From Bombyx mori (lineage: Eukaryota > Arthropoda > Insecta > Lepidoptera > Bombycidae), in NCBI RefSeq assembly GCF_030269925.1, contig NC_085128.1:6078501-6142500 (forward strand): a stretch of DNA of 64,000 bases, given 5' to 3'. The first letter of the stretch is position 1. Every line of letters starts with the position of its first letter. The position numbers were made by a program, and so were the translations under genes. Of this stretch, positions 22,519-32,505 are shown piece after piece. The notes under the pieces were generated by a model, which was not told the DNA's origin, searched no databases, and was given only the letters and a program-made list of their open reading frames with translations.

Positions 22519-23657
22519 ATAATAATTATGTATACTGTGATGACTAATCAGTTGTAAATTAGCCGGATTAGCTAGTCCAATGAATCATTTATAATTTCCT
22601 TTCGTTGATAAATGAATTATCCTTATTTTTTTTATGTTCACGGATATTGTACGTATTTCTTGAATTCTAATAAAATATTTTTATGTTAGGAAACGGCTTA
22701 TAATTTCAGACAGCAGACATCTTAAAACGTAGAAATCATCCATATGAAACAAGACAGGAATCAAAAGTTGATCAATTATAAAACTTGTTCATACGAAATG
22801 TAGTTTGTTGAATCCAATATAAATGTAAAATGGATGAGATTGGATTAAATACATTTAGTATCTTCTGAGCTTTACGAATGACAACGCAATATATACATTA
22901 TATTTATTAACATATCTTTGCGCAAGTCAATCCAATATTCATCTTCTTATCTTTGTTAGGGTTTTAGAATTTGTAATTTAAAAATAAAACGAACATAACA
23001 TTAAGTTGATTCAGGTCTAGAAGAAGCTTCACATGACGCGGTTGCATTTAATATGTTTAATGATTCATATAATAGATACGCAGATTACGGAGTTACTGTT
23101 ACATTAAATTTTCTCCGGTAAGTGGCGTGTCGGAGATAATTCAGTAATATGGAAAGAACAAGAGATTGCTTTGAAGCACCAACACGCAGGATGATTGTAA
23201 TTGTACCAGCCCCTGTGGTCTCTCAATACGATCCACCATCGAAACCTAAAGGATCAATTAAAATAAGGATTAGTGAAAGTTGATTGTGAAACTACTTCTG
23301 TTACCTACAGGATGGAATGTTTTTGAATTTTAAATGGACAGTTCCAATGATTTAAATGTTGGAGAATCAGTTATTGTTAGGGAAGGAGATCAGGGCTGTA
23401 TACAAATTCTTCTGATCCGATTTACTTAATATAATATTATCATATAAAACCGTTTGACCTAGAGTCTAGCATGAAATTAAATGAATGAAATGAATTGTTC
23501 TTAATACAATAATATTAACAGTAATTATTCCAATCGGTATGCTGCAATCTCACGTACACACATATAAGCTATTGTAGCGTGTGAAAATTTTCTCAATTAA
23601 GTCGGCGCAGCGCTAAAGGAAACTTCATTTTCGGAAGCACAGCCGGCTCCGCCCACC
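22519..23657. other. Gene B upstream region
   Basis: AT-rich until about 23590, then GC-richer in the last 100 bp before the TATA box. No coding sequence or known repeat was recognised. Confidence 0.5.
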
Positions 23658-23665
23658 AAGGTCAG
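23658..23665 (+). promoter_or_regulatory. FTZ-F1-like site of gene B
   Basis: CAAGGTCA, the core bound by the orphan receptor beta-FTZ-F1, 24 bp before the TATA box. FTZ-F1 drives several silkworm cuticle genes after the ecdysone pulse (known for the family), so molt-linked control is plausible here. Seen: the motif and its position. Inferred: its use. Confidence 0.45.
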
Positions 23666-23689
23666 CGCTACCAGCGAATAAGGCCACAT

Positions 23690-23696
23690 ATAAAAT
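23690..23696 (+). promoter_or_regulatory. TATA box of gene B
   Basis: TATAAAA, with an initiator-like ATTCAGGG at 23721-23728 at the right distance. The 5' leader would be about 38 nt. Confidence 0.65.
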
Positions 23697-23761
23697 GCCT
23701 GTGAACCCTCTGTTATTACTATTCAGGGAGTAGACAGACAAGCTGATACACGTATTCCAAT

Positions 23762-23869
23762 ATGTGCCGGTTACAGTGTTTGTTTTTTGTGGCTTTAGTT
23801 GGAATCGTTCAATCTAAGCCACAACAAGGAGTGTTGAATCCCGAGTTACCGAATGGAGTTAAATATTAC
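23762..23869 (+). CDS. Gene B exon 1 (coding part)
   Basis: 36 codons with signal peptide and a short spacer ending NGVKYY, then the donor GTAAGG. The ATG is the first after the TATA/initiator pair. Confidence 0.9.
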
Positions 23870-26800
23870 GTAAGGTGTTTTATGTCATAAAAGTTTTATT
23901 ATTTATGTTTAGATGTGTCAATGCGATCAGTTTTTTTCATAAGCGTTCTAATGAACAAAATGAAATACTCTTGCAATAAATTATTTAGGAATTGTGTGCT
24001 TGAAATATAATTAATTTTTTTTGATATTATTCTTAGCATTTATAGCAAATTGAAAATCAGTCCTTGACCGCTGTGTTTGTTTTTAATATGATTTACAGTC
24101 TATTAACTTTAGTTCTAATAAGTTAATTCAGATCATGAAATTAGGGCATTGTGTGTCTTTTTTATTTTAACATTTTTAGTTAAATTTATTCAAAACGACG
24201 ATACATTGGGTTAAAATTAACACACGATTTGAAAATCTAATAGATATTTGTATGAATATTTGTATTATTTTTTTAATATTAGAAATAAACGCAATTTTTG
24301 ATAAAAATACAATTAAAGTATACGTTTTCTAATTTATTAGTCTTTAGGGGTTTTTTCTCCTAAAGGTGCTTATACCAGAGCCTATCAACACTATAATATG
24401 GAAGCCGCTCCCCACCTTGACATATACGATTCCAGTATAAATTTCATTAGTACAAAAGCTGCCCTACCCTTCAATCCAGAACTCATATTGCTTCTTAGCA
24501 CAAATATAGTACCTACCCATGCTTGCCACATGCCATGCACTTAAAGTGAACAAGGAGATTAGAAACTACGCAATTAGGAAGGAAAATCAGTGGGTTAGTT
24601 ATCATTATGGGTGGAGGATAGGGAAGAAGTATTAAGTATAGTAGCAAGAGCAGGTCCAGATCGTAAATTGTAATCTATAACCGGATAGCTATCTATATCT
24701 ATATCTATACTAATATTATAAAGAGGAAAGATTTGTTTGTTTGTTTGTTTCGAATAGGCTCCGAAACTACTGGACCAATTTGAAAAATTCTTTTTCCATT
24801 AGAAGCCGATATTGTCCATGATGAACATAGGCTACTTTTTAAAAAAAAAAATTTTTTTTTGTTTTTTTTTCATGTGTGTTTTAATGTTTCCGAAGCGAAG
24901 CGAGGGCGGGTCGCTAGTAATTAATATTCTCTGACCTTACATTTATAATGAGATCGAAATCGTTGCTTTATTAATTTTTGCGTGATAATGACATCTGCTT
25001 TAATTACAAATATTGCTACCAGATTTTTCCTCTTTTAGGCACTATGATCGATTTGTTATGGTAGCACTCGTACATTGGTAAAATGCGTTTGTTTTTTATT
25101 GCAATTATATTAGTAATCACAAGCACTATGATCTTCTTTTTCGTAAACTGTTACAATAATCTGTATAAATTATTTTCTGCCCCTCCGGGCGGAAAGTGGC
25201 AACTTTCGTCCCGCTGTGCTAAATAAAGCTGCCACTTTCCGCCTTTGTCGGACAAAAAAATAGTATACAGCCCTTGGAAAGTAAAACAGTAAACCTCAGA
25301 TCGCATGTAATTTTTGGCCGAGCCGAAGCCGAGCCGAGGCTTTTCTTATTTTCCTTCCCAAGGGGTATAATATAGTAATTTATCATTACAATGCATTGAT
25401 GGAACTCATAAATACCCCCATAGTTTTAAGTTGTTGAATTTTATATTTTTTTTTAATTGTTTATATTGTTGAACGAGCTCACGGTCTACCTATTGTTAAG
25501 TGGTTACAGGAGCCCATAGACATTTATAACGCAACTGCCACGAGCCGCCTCAAGACTAGAGTTCGAAGGTCTCAGTTTAACAGTACATGCGTAATGAAGA
25601 ATAGTAAATAAATATCTGGATGATGCTAAGGCTAGATGAAGGTTGCGCTTTGGGTTGAAAATCTTAAAAAGTTGCTTGGTTGTGGTACTGTGTCGCTTCA
25701 TAGAGCGACCCAGAATGTTAAAATAACCATGCTGCTGATCAGGCCCGGTAGGAGTGGAACACTAAGCAGAAGAAATAATTTATGATTATGATTAAGACGT
25801 AAATAATCCCGTAGAAGTGGAACACTAAGCAGAAGAAATAATTTATGATGATGATTAAGACATAAATAATGAAGTAACCGAAGGATCTTTCTTAATGTAA
25901 ATTTACATTATTTTCAGAACTCACCGAAGTATGCTTTCAACTATGGCGTCGCTGACCCTAATACTGGTGACGTGAAATCACAACATGAAACCAGAGATGG
26001 AGATGTTGTTAAAGGTAATCATTATTTAGAAAATTAACAGCGTCAGTAGATCTATTAACAAATAAGAACAACAATCCGGTGTGGATACTAATTGGTATCT
26101 CTTAGAATATTTAATAATTTATTACATAATACTTAACGGCGATCAGATAACTTCACATTATATCAATAAAACTGAAACAAAAACCAAGATGTAAAATTCG
26201 TCAATTTTTTTAAATCATAATCAGACTAAACTTACCTGAGATTACGTTTTTCTTTACATTTGTGTTTACATAAACTAAAATTCGTATTTTAAATTTAAGC
26301 ATTATAAACACTCGCTGCTGTTTTAATTTCACGTTTATTTTATTTTAATTAGAATTAGGTGCAAAGATATTAATAGGTGCATATATGCAGATCATGCATA
26401 TTAATATGCATTACTTTAATCCTCTAATAAAACTAAAATAAACATGAACAGCGATTCATATTTAAATTTTATTAGTAATTTACAGATTTCCTTGTTATTG
26501 TGACTGCAAAATGTATCTGAAATGGGCATACAATATTGCCCATTAATTTTATGAGGGTTAGCCCATTGTTTGTCTGTTGCAACCTTCGTTCAATGAGAGT
26601 TCCAAATTTAGAGCCCATTAAAATATTTAATGTGTATGGTGTCGTAGAAGTGATTCAACGGTACATTTATTAATAAGTAATCAGTATAGTCATATACTAT
26701 ATTTAAATACAGAAGATATAAAAAGGACAGGGTAAGATAGATTTGTGTGGATCTGAATACAAATCAACGATTTATTCTGTCCTTGTTTCTTTGTGCGTTC

Positions 26801-29800
26801 CATGATAAAGTAAAAATAATAATATTTTTTATTTTTATTTTTTATTGCTTAGATGGTTGGACGAGCTCACAGCCCACCTGATGTTAAGTGGTTACTGGAG
26901 CCCATAGACATCTACAACGTAAATGCGCCACCCACCTTGAGATATAAGTAGTAAGGTCTCAGTATAGTTACAACGGCTGCCCCACCCTTCAAACCGAAAC
27001 GCATTACTGCTTCACAGCAGAAATAGGCAGGGCGGTGGTATCTACCCGCGCGGACTCACAACAGGTCCTACCACCAGCAATACTGATAGTGATGAACTTT
27101 TTTGCTTTCAACAGATTATAATTATACTGAAAAACTTTACATACATACATATTTATTATACATATACATATTACATACATATTTTTGAAAGAAAAAGCCA
27201 AGACAGTTTGTAACAATTCAACAGCTTTTACAATCAATATAATCAAAATAAGTTGGACTCCACTTTTAACTTCTTACGTTTAATATCACGTAGACATCAT
27301 ACTGGTGGTAGGAAATCTTGTGAGTCCGCGCGGGTAGGTTCCACCACCCAAACCTATTTCTGTCGTGAAGTAGTAATGCGTTTCGGTTTGAAGGGCGGGG
27401 CAGCCGTTGTAACTATACTTGAGACCTTAGAACTTATATCTCAAGGTGGGTGGCACATTTACGTTGTAGATGTCTATGGGCTCCAGTAACCACTTAAGAC
27501 CAGGTGGGCTGTGAGCTCGTCTACCCATCTAAGCAATAAAAAAAATATGTTTTTGTGGCATTTTTTTTCTTCGATAGCTCTTATTATCCCACATGCTGTT
27601 AGGTGATTACTACAACCCCTAGACATAATAATGTGGATACCTTTTCTGTCCATTTTTGATGTGCTTGTGGTCTAATGAGTGAAACGAGCGATATCCTATT
27701 GTATCGTGTCGTAATATTTTGAATCCGGCAACATATGCCAATTTTCCTAGTATTTTAATACAATAAAAATACGTATTTTATGTGTTCACAAGTGTTTACA
27801 ACGATGAGCTATGAAAATTGTTAATTGATATCAAACCTATAAAAATTCCTTGATACGTACGGGTAGATCGCATTAACCTATTTATTTTAGCCTCGAAGCA
27901 TTGTATGGATCCTCAGAGGCTAAAATAAATAGGATAATGCTTGCCCTGGTTTGGAGTTGTAGGAAAGTCATTATCACAAAATAATGGTGACTTCGACCTT
28001 AAGTGTCAAGGTGGGGGGACGAGTTACACGCTGCGGGGTCTTTAATTATAGGGATCGATTTGATTTAAAACTAGATGGCTCATTAGCTCGTCTATTCATG
28101 TAGGGCGTTCAAAAGTCTTAACTAGTATGACTTACGAAACATATCTAGGTCGATTTCCAAATTTGCATCTTTGTAAGTAGTTGCGTTTTAGCACTACACA
28201 AGGTCATTGACACATAGAATCTATCTAGACGATCGATCGATCGATTTCCTACTTCATAAATGAGTGTCAAGAACAAAGTGTGTCATATGTGTCATATACA
28301 AGAAGACGACGAATGCTTAAATGCTATTGTTTAGAAAAATATCCTGATCTGCAAACGAAGTCTGAATCAGTAATTAAGGTCACTAACCAATAAGGCAATC
28401 AATCCCATTAGGATTATGAATGTCGTAAATCATCAAAATTGTGGAAATAATAATAATTAAGTGCTATAATTTTACAAAATACATTTGTATGACAAACGTT
28501 TTTTATTGTGTCTTGTTAATGTCAGGGACTAATATAGGAACAGATAAAATTCATCATAAAATTAACGGTGTTAATTTTTTTTTATCACTGGAATTATCGT
28601 GAGCGAATTTATGGTTCAGATATTAAAAAATATGTGTGGTGTCGTGGGACACCGGATAGGAACGAAGTTTCTTATTATAAAAATATTAATTTAAGTTCTA
28701 TTCGAGGTATAAAGAAAATAAAACTGGAGGTTTCGCAACAACCCACGGCTATACGGTAACGTGCGAACTTATTGTGGTACACTTCATTCACGGTTATTTG
28801 CATAAGAGTTTTTTTTTTTTTTGTCAGGAGGAAATCGCCGTACTTCCGCCCTTCACTGGGGATGGAGGGCGGGGCATGTCGGAGTCGAACCGACTAAAAC
28901 CTCCTGTCTCTCAACAACCAACGTCCAAACCTCGCATGAGACAAAACTCATGAAAAGGCAAGGGGGGGAAAGTGAAGCGTTTAGTGCGGAGCACATCTCT
29001 CCCATCACCCTCCCCCTCGGGACGCCGGACTGGTGGTCGTCGGCGCCACGACCACCAGCCCTCTCGGTCGGCAGGCTATCCGAAGCCCGCCTAGATGGCA
29101 CCGGTTAGAATGGTCTATCCTACGGAATACCCCGCTGGGTCAGAACCAGCGTGGGTTGAGGATAGCCGGCCTTCCATCACCCGGATGCTCATGCATAAAA
29201 CGCGTGCAGAGCAGCTTGCACGTCGTCTTCTTAGGCCCCCTTCGCCGGTCCCCAGGCCGACATGTGAGGGAGACCCGAAACACTTAGAGGGCCAGGGCTT
29301 GGGCGAGATCCGCCTCCCTGGCCCCCGCTCGACGGCGGCGGGCCTGTGCGTCTCTCACGCGCCCCGCCGCCTCCTTCTGCGAGATGGTGCACTCGCAGAA
29401 GTCGAGCATCGCCTTCCAAGACTCGTCGTCACCGAGCATCGATGCCACAACACTCGGCAACGACAAGTCGTTTCCTATTTTTGCGACGAGGACACGGCGC
29501 CACCCCTCCCATGCGGGGCAGGCGACGAGCGTGTGCTCCGCCGTGTCCAAGTCGCAACCACAATGGTGGCACTCTGCCGTCGGCTCGGCTCCGATCCGGT
29601 GCAGGAACTCACCGAAGCAACCATGCCCAGTGAGCACCTGCGTGAGCCGGAAAGTGAGGCGTCCTCTGTCACGATTCACCCAGTTCACAAGAACCGGGCG
29701 AATCGCCTCGACGGTCCTACGACCAGCCGAAGGATCGGCCAGCCGTCTGGACCATGACTCCAGCACGGACCGCCGAGATTGGGCCCTCCGCGCTCTGACC

Positions 29801-31143
29801 ACACTGGGGCTGGGACGTGCCATGCCCCGGGTTGCATAAGAGTTAGCGTATTGCGCAAACGAACGCTCTGAGATTGTGCTCAATGAATGATAAAAAAAAT
29901 GTTATTTTTTGTACGTTATTACAAAGTGAAGTCGTACACTGTGTGCATTCCAAGTCCATAACGTAACATTGTTTATTTCAGGTCAATACTCTCTTGTAGA
30001 ACCAGACGGTTCTGTTCGCACGGTCGACTATACCGCCGACTCACTCCACGGCTTCAATGCTGTGGTTTCCAAAAGCGGCCCGAATGTGCATGCAACACCC
30101 GCCCGAGTTGCACCACCTGCTCCAGTGGCACCTCCCGCTCCAATTGCACCTGCAGTCTTACCGTCACCATTACCTAAAGTACAACCCACCGTACAACCTA
30201 CCATACAACCGGCAGTGCAGTATGTGCCCAAGCCTGTACCCGTACCAGTAGAGGTACCGAGGAACGTTCAGCCAGTGTACCCAACACAGGTGTACCCTCA
30301 ACAAACGTTCCCGCAACAGGTGTACCCTCAGCAAGTTTACCCTCAGCAAGCTTACCCACAGCAAGTGTACAACGACCAAGCCTTCCCACAGGTTTATCCT
30401 TCACCGGGACCACTTAGTGAGTATTTTTTGATAAATTACTATACATCGTCTCTACGTTAAGTTTTTTTTTATAGTGCTTAGATGGGTGAACGAGCTTACA
30501 GCCTACCTGGTGTTAAGTGATTACTGGAGCCCATAGACATCTACAACGTAAATGCGCCACCCATCTTGAGATATAAGTTCTAAGGTCTCAGTAAAGTTGT
30601 TCACCCTTTCCCACCCTTCAAACCGAAACGCATTACTGCTTCACGGCAGAAATAGGCAGAGCGGCGGTATCTACCCGCGCGGACTGAAGAGGTCCTACCA
30701 CCAGTAATGACGCAAATTATAATTTTGCGGGTTCGATTTTTATTACACGATGTTATTCCTTCACCGTGGAAGTCAATCATGAACATTTGTTAAGCACGTA
30801 TTTCATTAGAAAAATTGGTACCCGCTTGCGCCATTCAAACACCGGTGCATCGTTAGATACGAATGCACCGGACGTCTTATCTTTTAGGCCACGACGATTT
30901 CAAATAGCATTAGTTCTTTAGCTTTGCAATAGATTCGCAATAGCTCTTTAGATATAACAAAACTTCGCCACAATGTTTTGGTCTGTCAAACAAAATATAA
31001 ATGTAACACTTTTGTGGTTTTCTAAAATTGTATATGTTTATTTTGTTCCAGCTTATCCCAAATTCGGACCCACGCCTTTCCCAGAATATGAAAACTTTGA
31101 CTTCGATGGACAGATTTTCCCGCAATACAATCAATTTTATTAG
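23762..31143 (+). CDS. Cuticular protein, RR-2 type, with Gln-Tyr-Pro repeat tail (gene B), four exons
   Basis: A secreted chitin-binding cuticle protein. Predicted coding exons: 23762-23869, 25918-26014, 29982-30416 and 31052-31143; 732 nt, 243 aa, all introns GT-AG. Residues 1 to about 18 form a signal peptide ([18 protein letters not shown]). Residues 37-98 are the RR-2 domain ([42 protein letters not shown]). Residues 100-166 are a low-complexity Pro/Ala/Val linker. Residues 167-210 hold about nine pentads of VYPQQ type (variants [15 protein letters not shown]). The last 30 residues are rich in Phe, Tyr and acidic residues and end NQFY. The RR-2 exon boundaries and phases match gene A upstream, so the two are likely tandem paralogues. 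The exact CPR number is not known. Confidence 0.92.
24365..24535 (-). mobile_element. Bm1-type SINE, strongly diverged
   Basis: The order CCACCTTGACATATA, TGCCCTACCCTTCAA and GTACCTACCCATGCTTGCC follows the Bm1 body in reverse. Many changes, so old. Confidence 0.5.
24704..24917 (+). mobile_element. Short Helitron in gene B intron 1
   Basis: Starts TCTATACTAATATTATAAAG and ends GGGCGGGTCGCTAG before a T. The first half resembles the element at 13611-14096, and the end matches the H2 family. Confidence 0.7.
25188..25243. repeat. GC-rich hairpin
   Basis: GGCGGAAAGTGGCA (25188-25201) is repeated in perfect reverse complement at 25230-25243 around a 28-base loop. It is followed by GCCGAGCCGAAGCCGAGCCG direct repeats near 25319. 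It stands out from the AT-rich intron and is probably part of a MITE whose ends I cannot set. Confidence 0.6.
25455..25590 (-). mobile_element. Bm1-type SINE 3' part, diverged
   Basis: Minus-strand body from the tail side (TTGAACGAGCTCACGGTCTA, GGAGCCCATAGACAT) to the middle, where similarity fades. Confidence 0.6.
25744..25870. repeat. Tandem duplication of a 63-64 bp unit
   Basis: Two adjacent units share GTGGAACACTAAGCAGAAG and AAATAATTTATGAT with a few changes, ending about 47 bp before gene B exon 2. Confidence 0.8.
25918..26014 (+). CDS. Gene B exon 2 (first half of RR-2)
   Basis: 97 nt, the same length and phase as gene A exon 3. It encodes [11 protein letters not shown] to RDGDVVK and the first base of Gly69, with donor GTAATC. 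Confidence 0.93.
26015..26831. other. Gene B intron 2, first part
   Basis: AT-rich intron DNA with no recognised element. Confidence 0.5.
26832..27079 (-). mobile_element. Bm1-type SINE in gene B intron 2
   Basis: Well-preserved 5'-truncated body on the minus strand with a T-rich tail side. Confidence 0.88.
27300..27546 (+). mobile_element. Bm1-type SINE in gene B intron 2
   Basis: 5'-truncated body on the plus strand with an AATAAAAAAAA tail. It faces the previous copy about 220 bp away, so the transcript could fold the two together. Confidence 0.88.
27877..27933. repeat. Perfect 18-bp hairpin
   Basis: CCTATTTATTTTAGCCTC at 27877-27894 is repeated in perfect reverse complement at 27916-27933 around a 21-base loop. 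It may be the centre of a small MITE or a chance foldback. A degenerate Bm1 3' piece lies near 27575-27655. Confidence 0.7.
28606..28728 (+). mobile_element. MITE family M1, left part, split by a LINE
   Basis: Text from GTGTGGTGTCGTGGGACACC through TAGGAACGAAGTTTCTTATT to AGTTCTATTCGAGGTATAAA matches the copy at 38131-38510 (opposite strand). The right part of this copy lies at 29900-29950, beyond the inserted R1-type LINE. Confidence 0.7.
28811..29831 (-). mobile_element. R1-clade LINE, 5'-truncated, copy 1
   Basis: Inserted antisense in gene B intron 2. The poly(A) tail appears as a T run to 28822. Both sides carry the perfect 13-bp target duplication TTGCATAAGAGTT (28798-28810 and 29832-29844). 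It contains the end of ORF2 and a GC-rich 3' UTR of about 470 bp. Its 5' end is 151 bp before exon 3. Confidence 0.9.
29284..29831 (-). pseudogene. R1-clade ORF2 C-terminal fragment
   Basis: About 180 residues from the end of the LINE polyprotein, after the reverse transcriptase. Visible are the region around [34 protein letters not shown], and a CX2CX8HX4C zinc knuckle ([18 protein letters not shown]), as in R1-clade elements, then an Arg/Ala-rich tail ending LAQALAL. The frame is still open but lacks endonuclease and RT, so it cannot move by itself. The upstream residues of the open frame (MSTISERS onward) are host flank read through by chance. Confidence 0.82.
29900..29950 (+). mobile_element. 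MITE family M1, right part, next to an exon acceptor
   Basis: TTTTGTACGTTATTACAAAG and GTCGTACACTGTGTGCATT match the 38131-38510 copy (reverse complement of 38247-38290) with one mismatch over about 41 bp. The match stops about 32 bp before gene B exon 3. Confidence 0.65.
29982..30416 (+). CDS. Gene B exon 3 (rest of RR-2, linker, pentad repeats)
   Basis: 435 nt after GTTTATTTCAG, ending CCACTTA before GTGAGT. It holds [25 protein letters not shown], the Pro/Ala/Val linker and most of the repeat tail. Repeat units at the DNA level are near-identical 15-mers such as CAGGTGTACCCTCAA, which favours unit gain and loss. Confidence 0.93.
30462..30898 (-). mobile_element. Bm1-type SINE, full length, in gene B intron 3
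   Basis: The tRNA head on the minus strand (GTCGTGGCCTAAAAGATAAG, GCACCGGTGTTTGAATGGCG with a worn B box), the linker and the whole body, with a T run at 30462-30470. It starts 45 bp after the exon 3 donor and fills two thirds of the intron. Confidence 0.9.
31052..31143 (+). CDS. Gene B exon 4 (C-terminus)
   Basis: After TTTTGTTCCAG. It encodes [20 protein letters not shown] and IFPQYNQFY with TAG. The aromatic and acidic end has no counterpart in gene A. Confidence 0.9.
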
Positions 31144-31168
31144 TTTGAACATTCTGTAATGCTGTGTA

Positions 31169-31213
31169 AATAAAGTGCCTCAGTGTACGTCGTTTTAAGT
31201 TAATTTCAATAAA
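31169..31213 (+). terminator. Poly(A) signals of gene B
   Basis: AATAAA at 31169-31174 and again at 31208-31213, 26 and 65 nt after the stop. Either gives a short 3' UTR. Confidence 0.7.
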
Positions 31214-31559
31214 GCACCAAATATAATTAAGTTATATCATTTGTGTTATTTCTATGTAGGTACGCCAGTAATATTTTTCAAGCATTTTTCGCTTAGGCGT
31301 TTTGTAGCGAGAAGGCATTTTCTGCAGGCGTTTTGTATTCTATCGCGAGCAATACTTCTGCGTACAATTTCATTGTAAGATTAGTACATAGGTATTAAGC
31401 TAGCAAAAATTTTTATTCTTATTTTATTTTTCCGTTTTGTTTTAGTGTTCATTTGGTTTTTCAACGATTTAACATTTTTCTCTCCGACTCATCGTTTGAG
31501 TTCCTCTAAATTGGTAAACTTGCTTATGAGCCATGAAGTATTAAGTGGTAGCGCTCGAT
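31214..31559. other. Intergenic downstream of gene B
   Basis: No gene seen. A TTTGTAGCGAGAAGGCATTT and TTTTCTGCAGGCGTTTTGTA text near 31300-31340 has partial direct repeats (AGGCGTTTTGTA twice). Confidence 0.4.
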
Positions 31560-32505
31560 TGGCCTCCTTATGTCTCTAGGCAAACTGTATGAGCGTCTGC
31601 TGTACAAACGTCTCACAGACTTCGTCTCATCCAAGGGTATTCTCATCGATGAATGATTCAGATTCCGCGCAAATCACTCATGCGTACAACAGGTGCACCG
31701 CCTCACGGAGCACATTCTTGTAGGGCTTAACCGACCAAAACCACTCTACACGGGAGCTCTCTTCTTCGAGGTCGCAAAAGCGTTCGACAATTGTTTGATT
31801 TCAAACTATTCTTCATAGAATATTTTCAAACTATTCTATGAAGAATAGTTTGAAAATCAAACCATTGGGCGGGTTAGGGAATAGTTTGAAAATCAAACCA
31901 CCAAACGCCCATGTGGGCGTGCCGGATAGTCTCGTGCTCACCATACGGGACTTTTTGTCGAACCGCTCTTTTCGATATCGAGTCGAGGGAACTGTCTCCT
32001 CCCCGCGATCTCTCACGGCTGGAGTTCGTAAGGCTCTGTGCTCTCGCCGCTCTTATTTAGTTTATTCGTCAACGATATTCCCCGGTCGCCACCGACCCAG
32101 TTAGCTGTATTCGCCGACGATACGACTGCTTACTATTCGAGTAGAAACAAGTCTCTAATCGCGAGGAAACACCAGAGCGCAGCCGTAACCTTAGGACAGT
32201 GGTTCCGAAAATGGCGCATAGACATCAAACCAGCGAAAAGCATTGCGGTGCTATTACAAAGGGGAAACTCCATACGGGCTTCCTCCTGGATTAGGAGGAG
32301 GAATCTCACACCCCCGATCACCCTCTTCGGCCAACTCATACCCTGGGCTAGGAAGGTCAAGTACACGGGTGGATGCATCCATGACATTCTGCCGCTAACA
32401 TTATATTATTCCGAGATAGAAATATGGAAAAAACGGCTCAACCGAAGTAAGTCACGCCCCAAACTATTGTCCATATTCCAGAAAACACCTGTGGTACTGA
32501 GATAG
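31560..32505 (+). pseudogene. Jockey-clade LINE reverse transcriptase, decayed
   Basis: Fragments of an RT in several frames: LGKLYERLLYKRLTDFVSSK, ANHSCVQQVHRLTEHILVGL, GVPDSLVLTIRDFLSNRSFR, AGVRKA (for AGVPQG), LSPLLFSLFVNDIPRSPPT, LAVFADDTTAYYSS (catalytic FADD), ALGQW-type text and KPAKSIAVLLQRG. Stops and frame changes are many, and a foldback insert breaks it at 31793-31905. The C-terminus continues at 32763. Confidence 0.8.

Larger units (their letters stand above)
23870..25917. other. Gene B intron 1
   Basis: 2.05 kb. It holds two diverged Bm1 fragments, a Helitron, a GC-rich hairpin and a 64-bp tandem duplication, each listed separately. The intron ends TTATTTTCAG. Confidence 0.85.

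Noticed and set aside
29095..29883. Long plus-strand frames (up to 220 codons) opposite the R1-type LINE
   Set aside because: They are shadows of the GC-rich minus-strand ORF2 end; the zinc knuckle and LINE motifs are on the minus strand.
23762..31143. A third RR-2 gene in the window
   Set aside because: Both strands were read for the TGD.K, RDGDVV and TVDYTAD patterns; only the two genes listed carry them.
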